The notes under the pieces are model-generated. The model was not told where the DNA came from. It worked only from the letters and a program-made list of their open reading frames with translations, and made no database searches. The position numbers and the translations under genes are program-made. A DNA stretch of 64,000 nt. Source: Ditylenchus dipsaci. Lineage: Eukaryota > Nematoda > Chromadorea > Rhabditida > Anguinidae. This document shows positions 22,367-34,509 of the stretch, piece by piece (the stretch's first letter is position 1; each line of letters opens with the position of its first letter). The stretch lies in assembly GCA_004194705.1 (NCBI GenBank), contig SADC01000854.1:241880-305879 (forward strand). The letters are read 5' to 3'.

Positions 22367-25141
22367 GATTTTGGGGACAAACTAGGAAATTTTAAGTGTC
22401 TTTATTTCAACGCGCGTTCCATTTTTAACAAAATTCCTGAGCTTCACCATATCGCTTCAAACCAAAATCCAGATCTGATATTTATTACCGAAACTTGTTA
22501 AGTAATGAAAACACAAATCTAAATGAACTTTCTTGCAATGGAAAGTACACACCGATTTTGACTAATAGAACTAACCAAAGAGGGGGTGGAAGTGCTATTC
22601 TTATATCGACTAAAATTCCATTTAAAGAAATACCTGAAGAAAAAAATGGGTTTGAGATCACTTCGATCAAACTTCTGATTAAACCGAAAACTGAACTTCA
22701 TTGCGTTTACCGACCTCCTAATTACTCATTAAATAAAACAAAATCTTTTTTCAAAACTTTAAAAAAGTTATCTTCTGATAATGCACTGTTTTGTGGGGAT
22801 TTTAATTTGCCTAAAATTGACTGGTCTTCAATGAAAAGTGCAAATGATGAAGTCTCAGCTTTACTATTAAATTTATTACTCAAAATGGTTTTACGCAACA
22901 CATTCTCAGTCCTACAAGAGATAAAACAACTCTTGATTTAGTACTCACTAATCCTGCTAGCTTAATTTCCGACGCCCTAGTTCTTGATCCCTTCTCAACA
23001 TCTGATCACAATTCCATTTCTTTTCTTTTGCAAACAAAAAAATTGTTTACGAAAGAGACTAAATTGATGGCAAGAGATTTTTCTTTGCCAATTTATCTCT
23101 TCTGAACATTGAGCTATCAAAAATTAACTGGGAGCAATGTTTTTCTTATCAATTTACAGTTGAAAAGAAATACTTTTGTTTTATAAACATTTTGTGCGAA
23201 AACATAGACAAATGTCTTCCTTTCAAAGATCTTTTACAGATAATGGGATCAGATATACAAAGCAAATAAGAACCCTTTCAAAGGAAAAACTGAGACTTCA
23301 TCGTTTAGCTCTCACAAATCCATATATGAAAAATAAATACAAAAATTGCTGTCAGCTACAAAAAACTCTTTTAAGAAAACTGCATAATGAACATGAAAAA
23401 AAGCTTCTTGGAAAAACTCGCAAAGATTTTTATCGATACATTAACAAAAAAATTAATCCCAGTCAAACAATTCCTCCACTAGAAAACAATTCAGAATTAT
23501 TTTTAAATGACATTGACAAAGCTCAAATACTATCTGAAACTTTTTTGACTTCGTTTTCAAATACGTCGGATAATAAAAAAGATGCTGAACTCACCCCTTT
23601 TTATAAGGATAACAACATTTTAGAGGACGTCGAATTACAAGTTCACGACATTTATAATCTTTTAAACAAATTACCTAACCGAAATTCGACTTCTCCAGAT
23701 AAAGTTCCGTTCATTGTCCTTAAAAAATGTGCCCTTATTTTGGCAGAACCTGTCACTACTCTCCTCCGAACAATACTAGATCAGAAAAAGATTCCGAGTT
23801 TTTGGAAAACCTCAATCGTGGTGCCAATTTATAAAAAGGGGACAAATCAAACCCTTCTAATTACAGGCCTATTTCTTTAACTTGCACATTATGCCGTTTT
23901 TGGAACAAATTATTGCCAAAAAAAATAACAAATTTTTGTTAGAGAACAAATTTTTTTCCTCTGCTCAATTCGGGTTTTTAAAAAATCGATCTACAGATAC
24001 GCAATTATTAGCTACACTCAATGACATTACTCAATCTCTTAAGCAAAACAATAATTCAGACATGATATACATTGATTTTGCCAAAGCTTTCGATTCTACT
24101 CCCCATCAAAAATTACTCCAAAAAATCTATAGTTCGGGTATAAGAGGAAAAATATTCCATTTTATAAAAGAATTTTTAACTGGAAGAACTTTTCGAGTTA
24201 AAATAAATGATTCTTTTTCTGAACCGAAAAAAATTGCTTCTGGTGTCCCTCAAGGAAGTGTCTTGGGCCCACTCCTATTTCTCATATACATAAACGATCT
24301 CCCAAAGTGCCTGCCAAAAGAAATAGGAATAAAAATTTTTGCTGATGATGTAAAAATATATCACAGCTTTCCTACCAAAAGTGAATCACTAAAACTGCAG
24401 GAAGCACTAGACAACCTTTGCCTGTGGTCAAATAAATGGGACCTTAGAATAGCACGCGAAAAATGTATAGTAGTTCATTTCGGAAAAACAAATCCTAAAA
24501 CGATTTACGAACTCGATTTAGAACCAATTCCAAAATCAAATTGTGCAAAAGACCTTGGTGTTTTGATTGATATAAACTTAAATTTTAATGATCACCTTCG
24601 AAAATAATTCAATCAGGAAATCGTGCTTCTTTTCTAATTTTACGTTCGCTTCAAACAAAAAATTTAGCTACTTTAATTTTTGCCTATAAGACTTATATAC
24701 GACCCATTCTTGAATACGCAACAACTGTGTGGAACCCTAAATTAAGACAAGACTCTAACAGAGTTGAAAAAGTTCAAAAATTTTTTACTAAAATAGCTTT
24801 GAAAAAATGCGGCTATAAAAAAATATCATACGAACAGAGAGTGAGAATTTGTGGTCTCAAAACGCTTTTCGAAAGACGACTGATGTTTGATCTTATCATG
24901 CTTTATAAAATTTTATTTAAAAAGTCGAACTTTCAGCTGGACTCCTATTTTCAAATCACGACCTCCCAGCGTAGATATCCGCACATTGTATCTAATGAGT
25001 CTTTGCTCACAACCCGTTTTGTGTAGAACTATAAAGTTGTGGAATAAAATTAACCCAGAAATTTTAAATTCGAAAAGCACTATCCATTTTAAGCAGGCTC
25101 TGAAAAAATTAGACTTAACAAAAATAAGTGAAGCTTCTTAA
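22367..25141 (+). CDS. Non-LTR retrotransposon ORF2 (endonuclease and reverse transcriptase)
   Basis: The N-terminus (CLYFNARSIFNK, DLIFITET) and GDFNLPKIDW (about 22795-22825) mark an AP-type endonuclease. NYRPIS, DFAKAFDSTPHQKLL, GVPQGSVLGPLLFLIYINDL and the catalytic FADDVKIYHSF (about 24339-24370) mark the reverse transcriptase. LEYATTVWNP and RRYPHIVSNESL mark the C-terminal domain. The best overall fit is the CR1/Jockey-type clade. The frame is broken about six times (22498, 22885, 23843, about 23900, 24604, about 25020), nearly always at a G, A or T run, so decay is not proven. A polyT tract and an AATAAATTAAAT-like tail at 25333-25362 mark the 3' end. Confidence 0.92.
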
Positions 25142-25362
25142 AAGTTCTGTCTTTAGTTTCCTTCTCCCTTTCCCTCTTTTGTTTTATTTATGTCCTTTTT
25201 TTTTTTTTTTTTTTTGTAGTGACTTTTTGATTGCTAATCGATTATTTAGGGAATGTGAAAATTAAAAAATTGTAATTTAAACTTATTTGTGATTCAAACT
25301 GTAAGTGCAATTGTATAATGCCTTGTTTGTCCAATAAATAAATTAAATTAAATAAATAAATT
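25142..25362 (+). other. Retrotransposon 3' untranslated region and tail
   Basis: Contains a T run of about 18 at 25198-25216 and ends in AATAAATAAATTAAATTAAA-like tandem tetramers, as in many CR1/Jockey-type LINEs. The older inverted-repeat arm resumes at about 25376. Confidence 0.7.
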
Positions 25363-25419
25363 TGCAAAGTTAACATATATTATGAGCCTGGGTGTAGTAT
25401 GACAATCATGGCCACAAAA

Positions 25420-25640
25420 AAAAATTCTAGTGGGTCCCCAGCAAAACCCCAGTGGACACTCTGGGAACCTGGTTTCCCAACGAATTCCCAGATAATCAAC
25501 CCTTCCCACTGGATTCCCAGTGGGAAACCAGTGATAACTGTTCACTGCCCATTGGATCCCACTGGGAATCTACTGGGTCCTGTTTCCCACTAAATTACCA
25601 TCGAATTCCCATTGGGTTCCCAATGGGGATATCAACGCCA
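25420..25640. repeat. Degenerate CCCAGTGGGAA repeat block
   Basis: About ten drifted copies of GGATTCCCAGTGGGAA and its complement within 220 bases. Overlapping ORFs on both strands are translations of this repeat only. Confidence 0.7.
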
Positions 25641-26274
25641 CTGATTGGAAAGGTAGACTTGTAAACCTTTGCCTGGAAAAGATGTAATCTTCGTATATTA
25701 TATAGCCTAATAATGAATTTTTGACATCATAGCAGCCAAATCCCTTCTGAGACTTTCTGAACCACGAGCTAGATCCGAATGTAATTGCGCCTATTTCTTT
25801 GTTTATTCTCTTTTTATTTCCTTCGAAAATCCTTTCATTACACAGTCTGTCGAATTTACAGCATCACAGAGTATGCAGATCAGAACAAATTTTGATACAG
25901 AAAAGAAAATAGCTGTATCGTCTTCAAACCTGAAAAATCCGAAAATTTTTGTCTAGGGCTTCCACGCACTGTCTGATATACAGATTTTTTTGGCGTAAGC
26001 AAGGATGTTTCAATAACGGTTGTGAGGCCGGTACCTAGTCCTCTGCTTCTGCCGTAGTCTTAGGTCTAGCTCTCGTATCATGAGATTAACGCGGCTCGCT
26101 CCACAGGGCTAACTCACTAAGTGGTTGCTTCCCATATGTTGCTCGCCTCGAAGCTGACCTTATGACCTAAGACTGCAACCGTCGATCCTTGTTACACCAA
26201 ATTCAATATAAAAAATAGAAACACGATGAAAAAACAATAAATGACTGCGACACGCAAAATTTCAATGACTGAAC

Positions 26275-29051
26275 TAGAGACAGAAAAATGCCTTCCAACG
26301 GGATCCCGGGACGGGATTTTGGGGCAAATTTTGACCGGGACCGGGACCGGGACAGGGTTTTGGTCAAAAATTGGACCGGGACCGGGACCGGGATTTTCAA
26401 AACAAAAACCGGGGTCCGGCCGGGACTCCGGTTATAAAACGGGATTTTTTCAATAACGCGTTAAAATACGTATTTTTTCAGAAATTCTTTATTGACACAA
26501 CCTCCCTTAAACTACGTTCACTCTACAATTTCAATAACAGTAATTGATCAATGGAAGAGCTTTATTCAAAAACACTAGCATTTCGGCTTTCTCAGGGTTC
26601 AGATTGCTTCTTCGGTAGTCGTAGACATCGCCAGCGACGGAGAACACTTGCTCGCTAGGCTGACTTGTTGCTGGAGCAGAGAGAAATCGACGTGCGAGAT
26701 TGGCCAAGTTTGGATAGATGGTTTCATTTGTCTAAAGTTGATTTTGAATTAACATTTCAAATTTAATGTCCCTATCCTATTTCGGACAAATTAGTTTACC
26801 TTCCAAAACTGTAGAGGATCCTCATCTGGATCGATGCACTTCAGCTTGTTGTAGGCATGCATTTCCATGATCGCTGCATCCACCAAAGGCGAGTCTTCAC
26901 TGGCATCGTCCACGAACAGCTGCTTATGACGATCGAAGAATGAATTTGAGCGCTTGGGCAAAGGCGAGTGCGGCACTAAAACAAAAAAGTAATGTTCGTA
27001 GAATTTTCATGCTGCATTAATTAAGAAGTATTTCACCTGTCTCTTCGAAGATTGCAATGTCCATTAGGCTTCCACATTCTTCTTTGATCCATGATTCCAC
27101 GCTTGTGCGAAAGTCCACTTTCTTCGATGCAATTCTGTCCTTGAAGCGGGGGTCGAGAAACATTGCGAGCCCATGAATTCTTAATTAATTCAATTATATC
27201 ACTGAAATATTAAAAATGTACTCACTTCTCATACTCCACGTTGAATTTTTCTCCCAAGAAGCCAAGGATGTTCGCTCGAATTTCTTGCAACTCCAGCTCG
27301 CTGATGTCATAGATATCCCTCGTCAAAGCTCTAGCAATAGGGAACTGAATGGAGATTGGCTCATCATGGCGACACAATTGCTTCGAAGCGGACTCCAGAG
27401 GGTCGAGAATTTTCATCATATTTTTGACCGTTGCCCATTCTTCTTGCATGAGGTTCAGATTCATTTTGCCCCATCGCATCAAGTACATCTCGATCGCTTT
27501 CTGTTGCTCCACTAAACATTGGCACATATAGAAAGAAAAGTTCCACCGAGTCGGAACATCCTGTAAGTTACAAATAAGAATTAATTTTAGCACAGTAGTA
27601 ACAAGAGTTATTACCTGCTTGATCGTGTGAATCGGTAGTTCAAGTCGCTTCTGCTCATCTTCCAATCGATCACGAGCCAAGAGTGAATGCTTGAAATGAC
27701 CAACGAGAGATCGACACCTCATCAGAACTTGCAAAATATCCTTCTCCTTGAAGATGGCATTGTTGACCACCAAGTTGAGCTTATGCGCACCGCAGTCCGC
27801 ATGCGAAAATCCTTCAGTCTCGAATGCCTAAATATATTAATAAAGAAATGAAGGAATCACAAATAATAATCGCAACAAATACCTTTCGCATATTTCCCGC
27901 TTCATCTCGTAGAAACACGTGGCATTTTTCCACCGGGATCGACCACTTGCGCAGCATTTTTTGGACCATATCGCCGATTGTTTCGAAATTGTGGCTGCCG
28001 GAGAAAGGTTGGACGCATAGGATGTGTTTGAGTCGGACCCATTCTTGATTGATGCCATGCGCTGTTAGGCTGAAATAGCTCAATGTAAAACCCAATTAAA
28101 ATAAAAAACGAACCTGATAAATGATGATGGTCCTGTCCAAATGTCTGACGTGAAGGAAAGATATTGGCACTGATCGATCAGATATTTGACCTTCGCTTTC
28201 ACTTGCTCATACATCCTCGGAAGCACCCAATCGGCATAATGATGGTAACCTACAGAATAAACAGCATTAACCGCCAATGTGTGCTCAATAAAACAATACC
28301 TTTCAGACTCTCACGATCGGATATAGAAATAAGTGGCTTAAATGTTGGCTGGTCGACGATTGCAAAAGGAAGATTGGCACAGGCAATATGATGCACGACC
28401 TTCTTGTCCAGTGATGAGAGTTCTCCTTAATGATACATAAAATGCCATATGCAGAACAATGAAATAATGATTAAATAGTACCTTTCGGCAAAATCTTCAC
28501 AAACTTGTCCATCGAATTCTTCTGAGACGCTTGCTTCTCTACCACTTCCTTCAGCTTGATGGCGAAATCGTCGTGCGTTTTCGCGTGAACGAAGAGCCCC
28601 TTTGTACTGTGATCCGACATCTTGATGATTTTCTGACATGCTTCACATTTCGCTTCGGTAGCCGATAGTTTTGCATAAAGTCCGATTTTCCAGATTGCAC
28701 TCATCTGAAGATACAGAAAATAACAGAGAACGCAAAAGAATTGCTGGGAGATAAGTGAGAAAAAGCACTCAAAATACAACGAATGAAAACTTTATGAAAT
28801 TTATATTAATGAAAAAATTTATGTGCTTAAAAATTTAACCAATTTTGACATTTATTTTCAAAATTTTGATCCCCGGTATTTGATCAAAACCGGGACCGGG
28901 ACCGGGATTTTCGAAAATGACCAGGCGGGATTCCGGACGAGATTTTTGGGCAAAAATTTGACCGGGACCGGGACCGGGACGGGGTTTTGGTCAAAATTTG
29001 GACCGAGCGGGACCGGGATCCCGCCGGGATCCCGTCCCGTTTCTGTCTCTA
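26275..29051 (-). mobile_element. Complete hAT transposon with 8-bp target duplication (hAT 1)
   Basis: Termini TAGAGACAGAAA and TTTCTGTCTCTA are exact inverted repeats. An exact 8-bp duplication GACTGAAC flanks the element (26267-26274 and 29052-29059). Subterminal regions on both sides carry GACCGGGACCGGGACCGGG arrays in the same orientation rather than inverted. The interior is one minus-strand transposase gene. The clean duplication and intact reading suggest a recent insertion. Confidence 0.95.
26531..28704 (-). CDS. hAT transposase (BED zinc finger, ZBED/Ac type)
   Basis: The ATG at 28704 starts [37 protein letters not shown] is a BED-type zinc finger. Next come [10 protein letters not shown] (first catalytic Asp region of hAT DDE domains), DEAGNMRK and [19 protein letters not shown] (the conserved CxxH region), then VPTRWNFSF. 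The C-terminal dimerisation domain reads [27 protein letters not shown] and NKALPLIN, ending at 26531. About eight to ten introns of 45-70 bases with TTTCAG-like acceptors separate the exons. I saw no frame break. It catalyses cut-and-paste transposition of the surrounding element. Confidence 0.92.
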
Positions 29052-29287
29052 GACTGAACTGTCTTATTAAACTGTTCAAAAAGTCTGAATTTAAAAAGCA
29101 AATTCTGACAAATTTCTTTGAAATTTTGTTGTGATTTTCGAAATGTTTTTGCACTAGCACGTAGCCCTTGATCTTGGCTTTTAAACAAGCTACAAGCACT
29201 GCTAAATAATTTTAGAAATATATAAATTCAAAAGTCTTAAACAAAACAGTGTTAATTTAAAAAATTTCAGGTTTTTGGGCCACCCTG

Positions 29288-31218
29288 TAGATGCTAATTT
29301 TTTTTGAAACTTTAGAGATATTGACAAAAAAAAGCAAACTGGTGTTAAAAATAGGTAATTTAAACAAAAATGTCTAAATATACATAGTTCCAAAGTTAGT
29401 TAGCTCACACACCCACACGCATATATAAATAACCATATAACTAGTTAATTGTCAATCAAACTACATAACTCTGCTGCATTATATCAGGGTATCAATCTTT
29501 CCATTTTAAAAAGACTTGTTCTTTTTGGGTCACTCGTGGTTTTTATTATTTTTCAAATTTTACGTCAAAATATTTACATTTTGCTATAGGATGGGAATGA
29601 ACGCTGGATAAAATGGCATTTTAACTTGAACATGGTAAGAATTTTCGGCACTAGTAGCGAATACGCCCCCATCCCTATAAATTTGACCCTCCTGAGATCG
29701 CTATAACTTTAAGTACTTTTTCCGGAGTCTGAAACATAAATTTGGGTACTCTTTATTTAAGTTTTAAAATGAAAAAATTTTGGGAGGGGGATTTGCTACT
29801 AGGGTCAAATATTCTTTGAGAATATTCTGTTATACGTTTAATAAAATCTAAAAACCACCCACAAATAGAACTTATTCAACTCCAACAATACAACAAAAAT
29901 TTAAAAACCAAAAATCAGAAGGATAAAATATTTAAAGAATCGAAGACCCGAAATTAAAAATTTCAAATTTGGTACTTCTGCAGTTCTTAACTCCCATGAC
30001 TTTTCAATTTTTCTCTGTATTTTTTTCCGGCTTGTGCTATTTAACAGGATAGGCCAGAAACAGTAAAGCAGACTTAAAAATATTTTCCAGACTCCAAAAG
30101 GTGATATAACATATTTGAGTTATCTTAACATGCACTGGCTTACCCTTCACAAATCAAAAATCCAAGGCGAAAATTGAAGGTACAGCTTAAGAACTGCAGA
30201 AGTAACCCAATTTATCAAATTTTAAACAATGTCGACAATTTTTACATCCACTTTACGGCCATGTAAAATCGATGAGATCACTTGAAGAATACATCCCCAC
30301 TCAATTAAAAAAAAATACCTCCGGAAAATTTCCTCAGTACCCCAGCTGATTTCTATAGATTTATTTATTTTTTATTTATTTATTTTTATTTGCATCTTTT
30401 AATAAAAGATCACAATTTTATTTAAAATATTGTTTTATTTAATCATTTAAAAAATAAAAAATAACAAAAAATCTTGGGGGACCTAGGCGAATTTCTGGGG
30501 TGTATTCTTTAATTTAGCCGAACTATGTGATATTTTTCAAATTTCTATATAGAAAAAAACAAAAAGATATAAAAACCAAAAATAAAAGCGAAAAAAGTGA
30601 CGAATTGGTGTGGTGGAATGCTTGCAACAAAGTCACAAAATAGTGACTTTGCATTTCAAAACTAGAAGAGATTTTTTCAACTTCTTTCTTTTTTTCTATA
30701 ACTTTATTGTTTGGTTTCCACCAATTTTGTTGTTGTTGTGTTCACAAGGCTACTGATTTTGCTGCTCTCGCTGCTGTGATTATGAAAAAAGGATGAACTT
30801 TAAGAGAGAATGGGTGTGATAGGCACATGCTCTTTCAATGAAACTAAGGAAAAATTTGTAGTTCAAAAAATGTGGTGATGGTCGGTAGACAGAGAAATTT
30901 GTTTTAAATATTTTCCACTTCGAAAATATTAATTTTTAAATTTATAAGGACTGTAATTCCATCTTTGTTTTATTCAAGCATGGCAAAACAAAAACTTTGA
31001 TGCTACTATGATATACCCATATTTTTTTGCTCTGATCTGATACTTTTGGTCATTCGAAGAGCAAAATTTTTTTGAGATTTTCAGGTTTCTAACCTAAACC
31101 AAACAAGCGGAATCGGTGGAACTAGTGATAGTTAAGAAAAAGAAATAAACAGCTCTGAAACATGTTTGGTATGCTTTTAGATACAGACCCTCAAAGTCTG
31201 AGGAGGAGGTGACTAATA
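29288..31218. other. AT-rich stretch with one MITE, no gene seen
   Basis: Contains MITE M3 (29647-29806), otherwise A/T-rich DNA with A-run and T-run patches at 30300-30620. Around 31100-31205 lies a relic (AAGCGGAATCGGTGGAACTA, CCCTCAAAGTCTGAGG) homologous to the interior of CCGTATTT elements E4 and E6. No supported ORF. Confidence 0.6.
29647..29806. mobile_element. GGCGCTACT-family MITE (M3)
   Basis: Ends GGCACTAGTAGCGAATACGC and ATTTGCTACTAGGGTC. The interior has CATAAATTTGGGTACTCTTT like M1 and M4. Flanking bases match only partly (AATTTTC versus AATATTC), so it is old or the ends are shifted. Confidence 0.7.
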
Positions 31219-31835
31219 TACAGATTTTTTCGGCGTAAGCAAGGATGTTTAAATAACGGTTGTGAGGCCGGTACCTAGTCCTCTCATTCTGCCGTAGTCT
31301 TAGGTCTGGCTCTCGTAGCATGAGATTAACGCGGCTCGCTCCACAGGGCTAACTCACTAATTGGTTGCTTCCCATATGTTGCTTGCCTCGAAGCTGACCT
31401 TATGACCTAAGACTGCAACCGTCGATCCTTGTTACACCAAATTCAATATAAAAAATAGAAACACGATGAAAAAAACAATAAATGACTGCGACACGCAAAA
31501 CTTCAATGACTAAACTGTCTTATTTAAATTGTTCAAAAAGTCTGAATTCGAACAGCAAATTCTGACATATTTCTTTAAAATTTTGCTGAAAAATTTTCGA
31601 AATTTTTTTGCACTAGCACGTAGCCCTTGATCTTGGCTTTTGAAAAAGCTACAAACACTGCTGAATAATGTTAGAAATAAAAATATAAATTCATTAGAAA
31701 TATAAATTCGTTAGAAATATAAAAGTATAAATATAAATTCAATATAAATTCATAAAAATATAAAGAAATATAAATTCAAAAGTCTTAAACAATACAGTGT
31801 TAATTTTGAAAAATTTCAGGTTTTTTGGGCCACCC

Positions 31836-33580
31836 CAGAGTGCAGAGCTGTCCTGCTTTAGCAGGAATTTCCTGCTTTTTGCTTTCAAATCGGGCAATAC
31901 TTTTTTTGTCACAGATTCACTTTTTTTGTACCAGATTCACTTTTTTCTGTCACAGATTTGATTTGTCACAGATTCACTTTTTTTTGTACCAGATTCACTT
32001 TTTTTGTATCAGATTCACTTTTTCCTGTCACAGATTTCCTCATTTCTGTCACAGATTCAGTTCTCGACACGAAATCAACAATTTTTAAAATTTTTTGTGT
32101 GAAATTCAGGGGTGAGCAAAGTCCAGGTGGCTGGAGACCCACTCCGGAATGGCCAAAAGGCCAAAATTATTGGTTTTTTGGGGTTTACTAAAGGGGAGTA
32201 AACTTTTTGAGAAAAATCGATTGAGCGGATCAGATTTCGGGTCCGATGGGCTTAATCGCTCAGAATTCCAGGTTTATGGTGGTTTCGAGTGGTTCAGGGT
32301 GGATGTATGGGCGATTAAGCCGATCGGACCCGAAATCTGATCCGCTCAATCGATTTTTCTCAAAAAGTTTACTCCCCCTTTAGTAAACCCCCAAAAAACC
32401 AATAATTTTGGCCTTTTGGCCATTCCGGAGTAGGTCTCCAGCCACCTGGTCTTGCTTACCCCTGAATTTCACACAAAAAATTTTAAAAATTGTTGATTTC
32501 GTGTCGAGAACTGAATCTGTGACAGAAATGAGGAAATCTGTGACAGAAAAAAGTGAATTTGGTACAAAAAAAGTGAATCTGGTACAAAAAAAAGTGAATC
32601 TGTGACAAATCAAATTTGTGACAGAAAAAAGTGAATCTGGTACAAAAAAAAGTGAATCTGTGACAAAAAAAAGTTTTGCCCTTTCAAATCCTGCTTTTTG
32701 CTTTTAAAAAAGCAGGAATTTTCGCTAATTTTTCAATAATTTTTCATATTTTTTTTCTTATTTTTCAGGGGATGGAGCAATAGGCTAAGTAGACTTTTCA
32801 ATGTATGTTTTGTCTAATTTTAGATTCTCCAGCCATTTAATAATGTTCTGATTCAGGAGTTCTACGGTCGCTCTCTGGAATACATGGACAAATGGACTAC
32901 TCCCCTGAAAGAACTCGATCATTTAGACTGGCTTGAGCTCGGAGAAAACTTTACACACAGAAATGTATTGGCCTCATACAAGAAGTTCATTGGAGGTAAA
33001 AACTTTCGATGAATCCTATGAATATTTCTGTGTCCATTTTTTATGATTGTAGGTTCGTCTGATCAGTGCTTTCTTGATGTGTCTGAGGCTATCACCAAAA
33101 TCAATGAGCTTAACAAAAGAGATGCCTTTCAATGCCTTTCACCTATCGAGAAGTGGGTCGTACTTTCAGGAGAAATGGCATGCTGGAGTTGAAGAAGGTG
33201 GTCCGAGCTCTTCTAAGTCCTTTTGCTTCGAATGCATATTGTGAAACCATCTTCTCTTGGTCAAAAGAATCTGGACGGACGAGAAAAACCGCCTTGAGGT
33301 GCCTACTGTTAATGCACTCGTCTGCATCAAATCTACACCGCTGAAGTGTGAGGAAGCTTTCGACTACTCTCTGCAAAAAAAGGATCTTCTCAAGGAAGCG
33401 CAAAGAAGTGAGAAGTATGGAAAGAACGATTAGTGAGAAATGATTTGAGAGGTTTCCCTGATGTCTATTGTTGTTATGCGAATAAATATGTTAAGTCCTG
33501 CTTTTTGGAGATTTTTTGGTTAAAAATACTGCTTTTTGAATACAAAATCCTGCTTTGTAATTTTTGATCTGTGCACTCTG
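31836..33580 (+). mobile_element. hAT transposon 2 with tandem-repeat ends and truncated transposase
   Basis: Termini CAGAGTGCAGAGCTGT and its near complement ending CTGTGCACTCTG. Exact 8-bp duplication GGCCACCC at 31828-31835 and 33581-33588. Inside the left end, ACAGATTCACTTTTTTT units repeat about seven times (31905-32060) and recur inverted at 32510-32690. They enclose a palindrome centred near 32295 that is shared with 7.3-7.9 kb. Only the C-terminal third of the transposase remains. Confidence 0.88.
32835..33433 (+). pseudogene. hAT transposase C-terminal part
   Basis: Exons read FNNVLIQEFYGRSLEYMDKW, then WVVLSGEMAC, KKVVRALLSPFASNAYCETI and FSWSKESGRTRKNRLEV, then VNALVCIK. This is the hAT dimerisation region with the SNAxxExxFS motif. 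A frame change follows RTRK near an A run. No BED finger or catalytic region is present between the termini, so this copy could only move with help in trans. Confidence 0.8.
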
Positions 33581-33590
33581 GGCCACCCTG

Positions 33591-34500
33591 TACATGTTTT
33601 CAAGTGGTACGCCATAATTGTCATGTTCAGTCTGAAAACCTAAAGACCTCAAAATGGGTTTTAAATAAGGTTTCGTTTAGAGGTAGAAATGACACGGGAC
33701 GGAACAATTCGCGCCCGCTCAGCTAAATTTTAGGGGATTGTCTCGTTCCGGAATCCCGCCCGGAATTTCTTATTAACTGTCTCGTCCCGGTATAATTTCT
33801 GTCCCGACTGTCCCGTCTCGGAAAAATTTCTAGGGTTTAGGGAATCCGGAATCCCATTCTTCTTGAGACGGAAAATCTGCCACCCACCGCAATTGATAAA
33901 GCTTTTTGCGATTATTTTTTACGTATTATACTTGCAGTCGTGCCACTTTGGGTTGTTTCAGTCATTTGATAGTAAATTTTTAGCTGAAAATAAATTTGTG
34001 TAGTTAAAGTGCTTATTTGGTGCAAAATTTGACGGACTTTCAAATTAATACAAACTTAGTCGGTTAGGATGCCGTATAACATGCAAAATATTGGCATTTT
34101 TCAAAAATTCTGTGAAGTACAACATTTAGTTCTTTCTTGTAAACACCAAAAGTGACTAGTATCACCGCTTATATTTAAGTACATTCACTGCAGCAGAAAG
34201 CGCAGATTCTGCGCATCATTTTAATACCAAAGAAGACAGCAAATCATAGAATGAAGCAGTGCCAGGATCAAAAAATTGGTTGGGCTGTAGGTAAAAACAT
34301 CCGTCAAAATATGTGAATCTCCCGTCAAATTTTTTAAAACTTCTTGTTCTCGGTGTTTACTTTTAAAATTCACTATCTTTTGCGATAGTATGTAGCCCTG
34401 GATCTCTAGTTTCTAATAAGCTATCAACTGGCTGACTACAATGTTGAAAAGTGGGAGAAACAATTGATTTTGAAAAAAATAGGTGTAGTATTAAAAGGGT
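33591..34500. other. Relic-rich stretch without a gene
   Basis: At 33681-33880 TAGAGGTAGAAAT followed by CGGGACGG and repeated GTCCCGTCTCGG blocks resemble a decayed end of the hAT 1 family. At 34310-34450 is a repeat (AATCTCCCGTCAAATTTT, GTAGCCCTGGATCTC) also present at 57310-57465. Confidence 0.55.
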
Positions 34501-34509
34501 AATATTTAG

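Larger units (their letters stand above)
25981..29287. mobile_element. TA-flanked element T, copy 1, split by hAT 1
   Basis: Begins TA-CAGATTTTTTTGGCG and ends GGGCCACCCTG-TA. It contains a GC-rich core of about 180 bases (26016-26192) with TTAGGTC/GACCTAAGA arms. Copy 2 is at 31221-33590. At the sequence TGACTGAAC it is interrupted by the hAT at 26275-29051; copy 2 shows the uninterrupted TGACTAAAC. Confidence 0.8.
31221..33590. mobile_element. TA-flanked element T, copy 2, split by hAT 2
   Basis: About 90% similar by eye to copy 1 at 25981, including the GC-rich core and the GTAGCCC motif at 31620. An expansion of TATAAATTCATTAGAAA-like units lies at about 31676-31775. It is interrupted at GGCCACCC, inside its own right terminus, by hAT 2. 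Confidence 0.78.

Noticed and set aside
25399..25664. Pro/Trp-rich ORFs over the CCCAGTGGG repeat
   Set aside because: Overlapping frames on both strands of a degenerate repeat with no domain.
26241..26456. TGTGTGFWSK-like repeat ORFs here and at 28823-29199
   Set aside because: They read the GACCGGGACCGGG arrays at the ends of hAT 1.
31825..32613. Phe/His-rich ORFs (TRFTFFCHRF-like)
   Set aside because: Translations of the ACAGATTCACTTTTTTT end arrays of hAT 2.
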